Of a stretch of DNA of 41,938 bases, positions 13,476 through 25,400 are shown piece after piece. The DNA comes from Mortierella sp. BCC40632 (Eukaryota > Mortierellomycota > Mortierellomycetes > Mortierellales > Mortierellaceae), in NCBI GenBank assembly GCA_011634665.1, contig WAEK01000047.1, forward strand, positions 1-41,938, given 5' to 3'. The notes beneath the pieces are model-generated. The model was not told where the DNA came from. It saw only the letters and a list, made by a program, of their open reading frames with translations, and made no database searches. The position numbers were made by a program, and so were the translations under genes. Each line of letters begins with the position of its first letter. Position 1 is the first letter of the stretch.

Positions 13476-15059
13476 GAGAACAGGAAGGACAGGAGGAATA
13501 GAGAGAGTTTCTTTGCGGTGTTGTGAGAAATGATCGTTGCCATGGCTTTGCGGGGATTACACCTTAACAAACACCAGTTCTGAATCACGATGCTTTATTC
13601 AAACGGCCGTGCTCCCCTGGATGACCGTCTTGAGTCAGGAGAATTGACCCATAATTGAAAAGCAAATAGTATACGACCATAATTGTGCGCTGGGCTCGAA
13701 AAATGGAGTAGTGAAAATGTAATGTTGGAGTCAAAAGCAGTGTGTGGTGCAAATGTCAGGCTATTCTCTTAGATGAGAATACAAAAGGCAGATGGCCAAA
13801 ATGGACTGGAGAGCTGTATGACCTTCATTTTCAGACAATGTGCTCCATGTGAGAACAGCACCCAAGGCGGGAGCGAAAGGGTGAAGGTCAAAGGGGTATG
13901 CTTAAAATGACCCAGACCTCCTCTTGGCGTTCTCTTCCACCCTTTACCCGACTTGTAACGAGTACTGCTCATGTCTTCACCTCCCCATGCAGAATATTTC
14001 TTAAGCTAGCCAGGCTAGGGGATTCATCATGGAGGGTTGAACCCAGGATCCAAGTGGATTGTCCCGTCATGTGGTACTCAAACTTAATAGCTGATTCCAC
14101 ATAGGGAACAATGTGTTTCAGTAAAAAGATTAAAGGGCGCTTCGGTCCTGATTCTCATTTCCATTGGATCAGCAGCACTGGAATATGCTTTCCACCTTCT
14201 CATAACAGAAAACCCGGATCGTGCCTGGTTTGAGGTGCCTGGTCCGATAGTGTCAAACAGGACAACCAGGGTTTCCTTCGAAAAGACCACAAAAGGGGAC
14301 GGCGCGCTGGATACCTCAAATGTTCGTTATTGGAGGCGAGCCACTGTTGTCATCTGACAGTGTGGTCCCAAAAGGTTCTGAGGAAGAATGGTTTTTGGAT
14401 GAACTTCATCTCTCTTTGAGAAGCAAAGCTCCTCCCGTGCAGACAACCATTAATATCGGCTCACAAACTAGGCGGTCTATACCATAGTGAACATTTTTTC
14501 TATAATTGTCCATCTCTTTCAAGTCAACTGTTTTCCTCTTTTTGGATGATATCAATTCACCTCTGTGTCCGTCTGTCAGGGTGCTCAGAAGTTTGGACTA
14601 TCTCTTGAGCATTGCTACGGGTTTCTCTTCTGATCTAACGCATCCAATGGGACGGCAGGATTGGCATGATAGTCGACTCATGACTGACTGAAATGGGGGG
14701 TTACAGGAACGGATCGAGCTTCGCTTCTATCAGGCCAGGCTTTGACGGTAGATCTTCCTGCTCGAAGAGGGGCAGACAAAGCGACCTACATGCATTAAAC
14801 TTTTGATCCCCTTAGAAAAAGTAAAAAAAGCCCTTAGGATTCTCACTGTAAGTATGGAGGAGCCAAGTGGTGTTTGTGGCTCAGAATGCTGGATAGATCG
14901 ATTCTCGGGGTGGTCTGCTTCTCCCACTCTCTTTTCAAACTTTCTCTCTTCATCTTTCCACAACCCATGGCCTCCCACGGAAAGAGTGAAATAACAGCCA
15001 AGCTTCTCACCTTTCTTCCACTCCTTCGTCCCCCAATCTCTCTCCGAACCATTCATGGG
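13476..15059. other. Intergenic region between copies 2 and 3
   Basis: No convincing gene. It shares the organisation of the preceding spacer, including the segment beginning at the phrase encoding 'tgaccttcatt' (near 13818) and ending near 14180. Its homopolymers are shorter. A pyrimidine-rich stretch lies just upstream of the copy-3 start (about 14920-15050). Confidence 0.58.
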
Positions 15060-18000
15060 ATGGACTACTCCTCTCTTGCTGGAAAAATCTCAGAGAAAAC
15101 AAAGGATGGATATCTCTCAACTGAAAGGACGCTGTTCAGGCCAATGACTAAACTGCCAGCACTCGCAGTGGCGCCCAGGCTGTACAGGGGCAATGGTTCA
15201 ACAAACGCGCCACATGGTCACTTGGCCTAGCGAAGATATGAATATTGCATAAACTATAGAGAACAAAATCTGAGATGAGGTTCCATCTGTGTTTGTCGTT
15301 CTTTCTCTCTCTCTCTCTCTCTTTGGGATTAGGCATGGTTCGGAGATTTCTATGTTAAGGGGAAAATCCAACATCAATAACTTGAGGGAGGGAAGCATAT
15401 ATTTAAACAAGAACCGTCTTTTCTTGCACCGAAGCTCTTGATGAAAACGGTGTAATTCAGAACTGTCTACTCTCATTCTTTCTAGACTGAGCTTTACTTC
15501 ACCCTGTTTGAAATGAAAACTCTCCTGTTATTATCAAGGCGGGGCGTCCCCCATGGAAGGTACTCTTCCCTTTCTGTAATCTTTTCATTATCCAGCTCTC
15601 TCATTACTAAACAATCCCAACGAGCCTACAAACTAATCCCTTTTTCGCAAAATCCATCTTAACTCACCAATTTGGTGCTGGTCCTGCGAGGAATTCCAAT
15701 TGGATCACTGGATTGTCTTTTCGGTGTTTCAAGGAGGGAAGCAGGTACCTTGACATCGTTTATGACGTCCAGGGGGCTTTGTTGAAAGACCATTCCAAAA
15801 TATTTGTAAGTCTGACCGTCTTTCAAAAATGTGATATCATTACCGTTTAATTCGTCGTTGGTGTAATGCTTGCATAATAATCGTATGTTGGATATGTCTG
15901 ATTTCAAATAGTACAAGACTGGTGTTGTCATTCCTGGAAAGGATGTGAACTAGAAGGACCGTTGGCCAGCAGGGTGGGACAAAAGGACAAAAAGGACTGG
16001 ACGAATGTTGACTGGGTGTTCTATGAGATGTACCGACTCCAAGAACTTCCATGGTTGACTCTTCCGGGAATCGTCTGATAGGCTTTACTGTCCTCAAAAA
16101 CCTTGAGTTCGTCGGTAAGACCTCAAAATGGGGTTTAATAGACGGTAAATGGGCATTCAGTGAGATTCCACCTTGGTTTTCGGATACCAACTTGGAGAAC
16201 TTGAGCTTTTCCGTTGACTCACCAACAAATAGGATCGCAGAACCGAAACAAAAGCAATGGTACGTGATGACATCGTACCATGGAGCAATGGCTGCCTCAG
16301 TGACTCACCTCTTCAAAGACACCAGCAACTTACAGCTATGCTTTTTCTCATGTGCAACGCCAGGAATTCGTGGTATGGGCGAGCAAAACCACATTTTGCA
16401 TTGAGTTCGGTTATGTCAAAGCGCGCTTCCTCTCCCAAGGAATCCGTGTGTCGCCAAAGGAACGCACCAACAATTGTGATACCGCAATCAGCCTGAGAGT
16501 TCGCACTTTAACCGCCCTGTGTGGGATGAACGATCTCGCCTACTTGAACTTTGGGACATGCGCGGTTGCAGCGCATTAAAACTGGATCCGACAGCACCAC
16601 ATCAAGTTGAAAAAAATGACTATACCCCACGCATCTACAACTTTTGACAAAGCTCGACAACGATCCAATAGGTGTATTATTTCTAATGGGGAAGGATCAT
16701 TTGTTGGTTTGAGCTCAGATAAAGGAAAGGAGCTACCCCTGTCAGAATTTACAAATGTACATCTGTGGCGCCAGTCGACGCGGATCCACTCAAGCCAATT
16801 AGACTGGAACTAGACGTTCATGTGAGCGGTCTCGCTGGACTTCCATGGATGCTGCGGTTTTTCAACAAGGACCACATCGATCCACAAGAGAAAACGATAA
16901 GTTAATTGCCTGTGATGGCCAATCCGTATCCGTTTACAGCACGAATGGCTCTTGGGGACCATATCTATTCTATCAATCTCGGTACAAGTTTCGATCAAGA
17001 ACTTGCGTCAGCTTACATCAGAAGTGAGGGGTGGCTATTTTTTATGGATGGGAGTATCGGGCGTGGTGTCAATTTGGAATGCTGAGACAGGGAAAAGAAT
17101 ATTTCATATCTCTTTTTCCCGTATCGGTCAGAGGAACGTCTACTTGACTAAACTCTCCTATGACGGAAGTCGGACATCGCCATTTTTTCACTGGATGGCA
17201 TCGATGTATATGACACCATCTCAGGAACAAGGTTCAATGGCTTTCTGCTTAACTATGATAGAGCCATTACACACTCAGCGTCCTTCAGGATCATTTCGTT
17301 CTGTCAGTTACTGGGACATTCACCAAAAGAGAATAGCCACTTTCGTGTTCACCCCGAATTGTCAATATCCGGACTTTGAAGGACGATCATCTTGACATTT
17401 GTCTAGATGATTACAGCTACTACCCTGCCTCTCACAAATCACCGGTGGGTTTTCACGTACCCCTGGGTCTTCCTAGAATTTCTCAAAGGTCTATGACGGC
17501 TCCAAGACCAATAACGAACCAACTGAAGACCAACCCCAGTTGCGGGAGCTTGACCTGAAGAGATGTCAAGCAAAATTCCGGAAAGACTATATTTTGGAAT
17601 CTGGGGCAGTCTTTTCGGCGTGGGTCTCCTCCAAGAGAGTGTCTCTAGACATGTTGCCAGGTTCTCGATGTCAGTCAAATTTCCCGACCAGGATGAGCCC
17701 CTGCATCTTGTTGGGTCCCTAAGAAGTTAATGGCAACTTTAGTAAGTTCTGTTTTCTGAAGAGCTCGTCTCAGATTGTGCTGTTCACCCTGAACTGTGAA
17801 TGTCTGGAAACATCCCTACAAACAAAAGGCCAAGACTTTTCTCAACAGCAACGAGTTGGCAGAACGGATATCAAAATACCCTGGGCGGTAAAAACATCAA
17901 AAGCTGGGAAATCTTAGAACTCATTTTTGTGAACATTGTCGACAACTCGAGCTTGAGTTCAATGCAACTCTCCAATCAGGACAGTAGAAGTAGATGGAGG

Positions 18001-20173
18001 TGAAGAGAGAGAAGGGGGCGAGGAGAAATGGGACGGTGAAATCTCAGAATCAGGCAGCCCGACTAGGCAGGATTTGTAGTCCCCGAACAGCTCAAGAGTT
18101 GTACGACTATCTGGTCCTCAACCCAACTTATCTTCAAAAAGTGCGGTCAATCTGGGCTTTATTCGTCTGCATGTGTTTATCTCAGGAGACCTTGCCGATG
18201 TTACAAGAGGAAGTACAATTGGGCTCATCTTCCAGGGGGATCTTCACTAGCCAGCTCATGCCTTTTTACCCCGGGACCGCAGAGTGGGGGACCAATCCTT
18301 TGACGGCCTATTCGAGAACTTGTTTGCTACGATCATTGTTGAGCCAAGATCAGGTTACTTGATACCAGAAGAGTATTACATCGAAGGTTCCAACCCTTTG
18401 GATCTCTTGATTGCTGCTTCAAATGAGTACCCGAAAGCTTTAAGACCACGAAGATCATTGCGGAATATTGTATTGTCCATGCCCATGAACAAAAAAAGAA
18501 CCTTGTATTCTTGTTCTCCAATCCTGGGACGTCTCAAACATTTTGGAGGTGTATCCTGAATTTGCTCAAAAGTACGCTGGAGCGTATTGCCTTCATTCTA
18601 TAAAGTCACGCAAGTTCATTGTGGGCAATCATCAATCGCACACCCCCAAGATTCGATTTTAAGGTTCTGGAGACCTAATCGCCGTCCTTTGTACAAAACG
18701 AAGAGCCCTGTTCTCCAAATCCATCCAGGGGCAGGAAACCAAAATACAGAATCAAACTACAAGGGAGATTTTTTCGCAGCCTCGTTTGATGCTCTCCTAT
18801 GGCACATCTGGACGAGTCTCGGAGAGTGGAGACTGAGACTGAGGGAAATGCCCGCCGATGAGTTTCCCAAGGATGTTGTTCGAGATGGTCAAACTACGAG
18901 CTAGATTTACATCCAAACTCACGGTCGAGTATCATGACTTTACGGTCGAGCATTTACGGGACAACCCGGTGATTGCAGCACTTGTTGAATACAAATGGTA
19001 ATGCAAGTTTGGATGTTTGGATGTTGGATGATTCATCATTGCTCTGGCTCTTTTGAATTCCTGTGATGGCTGCCTTCTTGAGAAAGAAGGAGATAAGCTT
19101 ACCACTTTGTTGCTCTCTCTCTCTCTCTTTTTCTCCGACACCCAATAACCGCCGATTTTACTCTTGTTAGGAACACAATTGGATTTCCATATTGGCTTGT
19201 TCGGGTTTGTCCTAGAGTGTATATTTTATATGCTTGTACTCACAGCGGCTCTTCTCCAAGTTTACAAAAATGATCGAAATGCACTCCGAAGCATTTTCAT
19301 TGCCATCATTGTCTTTGTGATTTTCTTTTCTTTCTCGAGATTGGTCAAGCAAGGAACAATTGGAACCGATACAAAAAAGTAATACGAGACTCTCTTTTGA
19401 TTACATGAGGGATGCGGAGCAAACGTTCCTTTTATGTCTATTCTTTCCACCAGGAGAAACTGGAAGGGACAAGAACGGATAGTCCTGGATGGCTATGCTT
19501 AGATACTGACATTCTTTGAATTACTCTTGACTCTAGTTCTGGATACAATATTCTTGATGCTCTTAGCTTTGGACTCCCACTTGCTGACCAGTATCCAACA
19601 GCTTATAGTTCTCCAGCAGAATCCGGAACTGCCAGTAGGCGAGGCACTTTCAGTAGATGATCCTGGTGATAACAAGCGCACCTGGTTACTCTCAGCTACT
19701 CTGTCTTGATCGTGCTCTTTCATTTGGTAAGAATCTCTTTCGTTAGACGAGCACTAGAAACTGTACCGCTTTTGCTCTTGGTTGTCCATGGTTCACTCGA
19801 TACCCTCTTCTACTAACACTTGTTTAACCATTAACCTAGCTGTTCGAGCTCCGTATCGCTAAAAGCATCTGCAAGTATGTGACCATCATCCAACAAGTCA
19901 TTGTCCAGATCCGAGTCTTCTTCTTCATCTTTGCAGCAGGAATTGTGGCATTCGCATTGGCAATCATCCATCTACTTCGAGCATGTCCTGTCTATGTGTG
20001 CCAGCCGATACCAAGCTAAGAGTAACCCCTTTTTCGCTTTCTCGGCCACCTATTACTTTATGGTAAAAGGATATCACACCCTACTCTCCAAAAGACACTG
20101 TTGTCATGTAGGTATTGAACCAAGTGTGGGGGATTAATCAACGACTCTCATCTCCACACTATTCAACCAATAG

Positions 20174-20994
20174 GGAGGGCTGTATGACCCGGTCAATGAT
20201 GAGTTTGAGAGTGAGAACTGGGCATTCCATATCATGATGATCATCTACTTTTTCTTTACGGTCATTCTTATGCTCAATGTGTTGATTGGTAAGTGTAGTA
20301 AAAGATTCACAACGCCATCCGTGTCCCAACCTGAGACTATCGTTCGTTCAATAACCCTCTCTCCCTATCTCTTTCATTACCACTCCAACTTCTCTTCCCC
20401 CCTTCCTTTAGCACTGATCAACAAGGCATTTGAGAAAGGAGACAATGGTTGGCGATTGGCATGGGTCGAGAACCGACTACGATACATTGAGAGTGCTGAG
20501 AACCTCTCATACAACATTCCAGGTAATAGAGCCAAACCATGGTATCTCCAGAGTGGCAGACACTGTACGAAGCTATCAAATGCTTTCCTCTTCTTCATCC
20601 CTACCTCTAATGAACTTCACTATTTTTCATCTTCTAATCTCTTGTAGGATTCCGCCGAAAATATAACATTTTCCCCAAGGAAATTTACTTTTCACTTCCT
20701 GCAAAGACCATCAAAGCATACCAGACCAAGGTAGAAGAGAACATTCAAAAAGTGAAGGAGACGTCCAAGGATGACAATGAGGATTTGGTACAAGCGCTTC
20801 GAGAGCAGATTGAGGATATGAAGAAACATCAGGAGGATCGACTTGATGAACTGAAGAGACTTCAGGATGATCAAATTGGTGAAATGAAGAGACATCAAGA
20901 TGATCAACTTGGTGAACTGAGGAGACGTCAGGAAGACCAACTCAACGAACTAAAATGGCTTATTCTCGAGTCGAGGAAGGCACCGGAACCGTAG
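20174..20994 (+). other. Intact 3' exons of copy 3: pore loop, S6, TRP-helix-like segment, coiled coil
   Basis: Three consecutive exons (20174-20288, 20412-20522, 20648-20994) remain open with gt/ag borders, although the gene is shredded upstream. The first gives the selectivity-filter side of the pore (GGLYDP) and S6 (IMMIIYFFFTVILMLNVLI). The second gives ALINKAFEKGD and a Trp-containing amphipathic stretch (WVENRLRYIESAENLSY), in the place where TRP channels carry the TRP helix. The third gives a charged coil with four hendecads ending ILESRKAPEP and a TAG stop. This is the point at which sequence quality changes from indel-dense to clean. Confidence 0.8.
20648..20994 (+). repeat. Hendecad coiled-coil repeats, 33-nt unit, four copies (array copy 3)
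   Basis: Units are IEDMKKHQEDR, LDELKRLQDDQ, IGEMKRHQDDQ and LGELRRRQEDQ, followed by LNELKWLILESRKAPEP and stop. The exon is 347 nt, 33 nt longer than in copy 5 and 66 nt longer than in copy 4. The open frame across this exon contrasts with the broken 5' two-thirds of the same gene. Confidence 0.83.
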
Positions 20995-21096
20995 AACAGG
21001 AAGGACAGGAGGAATAGAGAGAGCGAGAGAGAGCGAGAGAGAAATGATCCAGCTTCTTCTTGAACAGCGTAACAAACACCACTGAATACCTTAATT

Positions 21097-21102
21097 ATTA
21101 AA
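21097..21102 (+). terminator. Candidate polyadenylation hexamer (ATTAAA), copy 3
   Basis: ATTAAA lies about 105 nt after the stop codon, inside a tail conserved after copies 3, 4 and 5 (consensus around 'ccttaatcattaaacgca'). ATTAAA is a common variant of the eukaryotic poly(A) signal; the cleavage site itself cannot be seen. Confidence 0.4.
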
Positions 21103-21836
21103 CGCACATCTCCCCTCTTATGTCTTCTTGAGAAACATTTCGACCCCATAATTGAAAAGCAAAATAGTATACCCAGGGTTATTGCGCTGTCGAATGTAGG
21201 TAGTGCCGAATGTAATGAAGGAGAGAAGAAGAAAAGGATTAGGGCGAGAACAGGCTACGATAGATGAGAATACAAGAGCAGCAATGGACTCAACTGTAGC
21301 ACAACAGACAAGTGAGACAAGCATGAAAAAAAAAAAAGGGGAGAGAAAGAGGAAGAGGAAGAGGAAGAGGGTAGCATAAATTAACCTGAGCCAACCATTA
21401 CCGCTTGGTATGTAGTGTAACACGCGGAGAATATTCTCTTGGCTACAACCATTCGTCGTAGATGGCCAAATGGTAAAGAGATAGCGAGGGGCTGTATCTT
21501 ATGAGTAAGGTATGGTAGTTGAGTGATAGCGTGTACGCAAGGCATCTTTCCAGCAGGACAAACAGATCAGGGTGCAGCTTTGGTTCACATAGTCCAACCA
21601 AGCACCATTGCTAAGAGGGCGTATCTCTCGACTCATTTCATTGCCACTGTACTTGAATGTCTTTCCACCTTCTCATCTCTATTTCCAAAACAGCTCCTGG
21701 TTTGAGTGCTGGTCCGATAGCTCTGATTGCAACCACTTTTTTGTTCAATCCACAAAATGGGACGCTGGATAATAATGTCAGAGTGAGGCGACTTGCTCGT
21801 CTCGGAATAGAGCTGAAGGTACTGATGAGAGTGAAT

Positions 21837-21838
<2 letters not shown>

Positions 21839-21868
<30 letters not shown>
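21839..21868. repeat. 30-T homopolymer in spacer 3-4
   Basis: The run sits at a site where homologous spacers have 7 T (29514-29520) and 8 T (37243-37250). It is therefore an expansion of a pre-existing short run, not a retroposon tail. Confidence 0.85.
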
Positions 21869-21869
<1 letters not shown>

Positions 21870-22202
21870 GATGAACTCCTTCTTGCTGAACATTGGCTAT
21901 AGAATATTAATATCCTCAAAGTAGGCGGTCCTGAACGACTTTTCTCGATCACAGTACTCCTCTGTCAACTGTTTTCCTCTTTTGAATTCTCATGGCGAAA
22001 GTGCAAAGTCCGGTGTAAAATGAGCAGCTACGTGATCTGTTCTGATTAAGAATCCATGGCAAGAGGTTGGCAAGATTATATCCCCCACGCAGCAGTCACT
22101 GAGGGTTACAGGAACGGATCAATCTGTTGGCTCACAGGTGCATATGCTTCTCCTCAGAGGGGGCAGACAAAAGAAGGTACATGCATTAAACTTTGCTTGT
22201 TT

Positions 22203-22410
22203 AGCTGCAAAGCCCTCAGGTGCATGCCCCTCTCCTCCAGAGGAAAGTAGATGTTGTGGCTCAGAATGCACATTTATCTCTCCGGTTCCTTCTCCCCTCT
22301 TTTCTTTTTCTTTCTCTCTTCATCTTTCCCTTTCCTGCCTCCCAACAGTCTCTTACATCGCTTCTCTTCTCTCTTCCTCCTGCCTCCCCAATCTCTTTCC
22401 GAGCCGCAGG
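22203..22410 (+). promoter_or_regulatory. Promoter-proximal conserved block plus polypyrimidine tract, copy 4
   Basis: A conserved block starting 'gctgcaaagccctcaggtgc' and running through 'gtggctcagaatgc' lies about 110-210 nt upstream of the ATG in copies 4, 5 and 6. It is followed by roughly 100 nt of C/T-rich sequence ending at the start codon context gccgcaggATG. Pyrimidine-rich tracts just upstream of fungal start sites are a known core-promoter feature. No TATA box is evident. Confidence 0.5.
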
Positions 22411-25400
22411 ATGGACACCTCGACTGGAAAAGACAGAAAACCATCCTTGTCCTCTGTCAATAGCAATGCTGTTCAGGACAATGACTCGGCAAAAGCACTC
22501 GAAGTGGCGCGAAGACTACAGGAAGTACGAGACATACTAAGCACACATGGACGAGAAATAGCGGAGTGCGATGTGCATCTGCCCTATATTTACCAAAATC
22601 TGAACACCATCACCCTGCGCGTTCTCTCTCTCTCTCTCTCTCTCTCTTTTGGATTAGTCCATAGATTCTATATTCAGGAACAATCCAACCCCAAATATAA
22701 GCTGCATGGTGTGAGAGAGTAAGCATATATTTCAACAAGCGTCTTTCTTGCACCAAACCCTTGGCTGGTGCGACAGAACTTTGTCTACTCTCTCTCTTTC
22801 TAACGAACCCTGACTTCAACCACCCTGTTTAGAGTAACTCCTCCTGTTATTATCAAGAGTGACGTCCCATGGAAGGTAAGTTCCTCCTTCTCTGTCTGCT
22901 ATTTCCCCCCTAGCTCAGGCATCTAGTAATCCCAACAGGCCACAAATTAATCCCCTTTGCGCACCATCCATCTTAACTCACTAATCTAGTGTATAGTCCC
23001 TTGCGAGGACATACCAATTGGATCATACTGGATTGTCTTTCATGTTTCGTATAAAGGAGGGAAGCAGAGTACCTTGACATCGTATATGACGTCAGAGGGA
23101 GCTTTGTTGAAAGATTATTCGCAATACCTAGACGTAAGTCTGTCGAATTAACTGTATGATATCGTGTAGTTCGTCGTTGGTGTATCTTATCACTAATGCT
23201 CTCGTGCGTTGGATATGCTTGGATGCAAATAGTACAAAAATATCATTACATTCCTGGAGAAAGACGAACTAGAGGCCGTTGGTAAGCAGGGTGGGCAAAA
23301 GGGTGATAGAACCAGACGATCTTTGTTACTGATTGTTCTATGAGAGGTAACAGCTTAAAAAAAAAGAAAAAAAAAAAAGAAAAAGAAAAAAAACTCACAT
23401 GGTTGCCTCTTCCTGGAATCACTTTGATAGGAAACATGTTGTCCTCAAACGAGTTTGTGAAAATAAGAACTCAAAGCCAGGTTCTAGTAGACGGAGAGCT
23501 GGTTTTCAGTGAGATTAGCATCGAGTTTTCGGATACCAACTCTGGAGAACTTGAGCTTCATTATATTGAGCTCACCAACAATAGGATCGGAACACCAGAA
23601 AGCAATGGTAAGCAAAGAATTGATATCATAGAGTTATGGAGCCATGGCTGCCTCAGTGACTCTCTTCGAGACATCAGCAACTTACAGCTATACTTTTTCT
23701 CATGTGCAACTCATAGAAATTGTGATTTATGGTGAGAATAAACCACATTTTTGCATCGAGCCCGGTTATCAAGCTCCTCTCCCTGAGGAATCCGTGTCGC
23801 CCAAGGATGCACCAACCATTATGTGTTCCTTTACCAGCCACAAGTTCACACATACTTTAACCCTGTGTGGGAGGAACGAAGTCGCCTACTTGGAACTATG
23901 GGACATGCGCAGTTGTAGTGCATTGAAACTGGATCCAACAGTACCTCATCCAGTTGAGAAAATGACGATACCCTATGCATCCACCACTTTTGAAAAGCCT
24001 GAGAACGATCCAACGATGGCCTTTATTTCAACCGCAGGGTCATTTGTTGGCTTGAGCTCAGACGACGATAGAAACTATCCTGTCAGAATATTCAAATGTG
24101 CAACTGTCGCACCGGCCGACATGGATCCACTTCAGCCAATCAAACTGGAACCAGTTCATGTGAACGGTCTTGACGACTTTATTGGATGCTGTGATATTTT
24201 CAACCGGGACCCCGTTGACCCACAGGAGGAAAACGATAAACTAATTGCCTGTGATGGACGATACGTATCGGTTTACAACACAGGCGACTCTTGGGATCAA
24301 ATCTACTCTATCGAATTCGGTACAAGTTTTAACCAAGATCTTGCATTAGAGCTTGTATCAGGAGTGAGAGGTGGATATTTTGTGTGGATGGGAGCATCAG
24401 ATGTAGTATCAATCTGGAATGCCGAGACAGGGAAGAACATCTCTCAGATCTCTCTTTTCCGTGCCAATCTATGGGTGAGCTATCTGGCATATCTCTCCTA
24501 CGATGGAACTCGAGTTGTCGTTGGTTCAGTTTATAATATCGATGTATACGACACCATCTCAGGAACAAAGTTCAACAGTTTTCAACCAACTATCGATGCG
24601 GCCGATTACTCAGTCAATGTCCTTCGAGATCATCTCATTCTTTCAGTTACTGGACACACACCAAAGGACAATAGCCGCTTACGCATTCACCGAATTGTCA
24701 ACATCAGAACTTTGAAGGACGATCACCATGATGTTTGTCTAGAAGATTACATCAACCTCCCTCTGCCTCTCTCAAATGACCGATGGGGTCTTCGTGTCCT
24801 TGGATCTTCCCTGGGCTTTTTCAAGATCTATGACGGCTCGAAGGCTATCACAAACCAATCGGCCGAAGATCAGTGCAAGTTCCAGGAGCTTGAACTTGAT
24901 GAGGCGTCTAACGGTTTCCGAAAAGACTATGTTATGGAAACAGGAGCGGTCCTTTCAGCATGGATCTCACTCCAAGAGAGTATCTCTAATTATGTGGCTA
25001 AGGTCTCAATGTCAGTCAAGTTTCCCGACCAGGATGAGCCACGCGTCCTAATTGGAGCTAATGAGACTTTGGGAAAGTACAAATTCTGCTTTCTGAAGAG
25101 CTCATCTCAGATTGTACAGTTCACCCTGACTGATGTGCATGTCTGGAATATCCCTTCGACAAAGGACGAGGAATTTTCTCTTGCAGCAAGTTGGAAAACT
25201 AGATTCGAGAACCCTGTGACTGGTGGCAAAATCAAAAGCTGGGAAGCACTTGCAACTCATTTTTGTGAGCATTGTCGACGGCTCGAGCTTGAGTACAATC
25301 CGATTCTAGACCAGACAGGAGATGACGGGAATGCAGATGGAGAAAAGGGAGAGGAAGAGGAGGACAGAGGCGAAGGCGGAGGCGAAGGCGAAGGAGAGGG

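Larger units (their letters stand above)
15060..20994 (+). pseudogene. Array copy 3: beta-propeller/TRP-like channel gene, frameshifted 5' two-thirds, intact 3' end
   Basis: The start aligns with the other copies at ATG 15060 (a second ATG lies at 15106). Approximate exons: 15060-15230, 15343-15386, 15512-15559, 15674-15806, 15911-15960, 16082-18997, 19171-19378, 19537-19726, 19840-20062, 20174-20288, 20412-20522 and 20648-20994. Up to about 19.5 kb it is broken by many short indels. Exon 9 is 223 nt instead of 225. The last three exons match intact copies exactly in length or by whole repeats (115, 111, 347 nt) and are open. They encode the post-pore segment GGLYDPVNDEFESENW, S6, the ALINKAFEKGDNGW segment and a coil with four 11-residue repeats. 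The acidic linker is short, as in copy 2. Confidence 0.75.
20995..22410. other. Intergenic region between copies 3 and 4
   Basis: A GA-rich 3' flank (21010-21045) is followed by a conserved tail with ATTAAA (21097-21102) and a purine-rich tract (21327-21370). Next come a conserved spacer block (about 21430-21960) with a 30-T run (21839-21868), the promoter-proximal block (22203-22296), and a polypyrimidine tract ending at the start codon. An open frame of 60 codons (21523-21705) has a weak counterpart in the next spacers, but I do not call it a gene. Confidence 0.6.

Noticed and set aside
16010..16050. Possible extra exon in copy 3 between exons 5 and 6 (reading DWVFYEMYRLQELPW)
   Set aside because: The matching region in copies 4-6 is an intron with A-rich sequence. 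It is interrupted in copy 2 and does not connect in phase.
1..20994. Repeat-induced point mutation (RIP) as the cause of the broken copies
   Set aside because: Disruption is by small indels. The few substitutions compared run in both directions and are silent, not a C-to-T/G-to-A flood.
22621..22650. Leu-Ser repeat from the CT run as a genuine protein domain
   Set aside because: Run length varies freely among copies and breaks the frame in most, which fits a splice-acceptor pyrimidine tract better. Kept only as a finding for copy 4.
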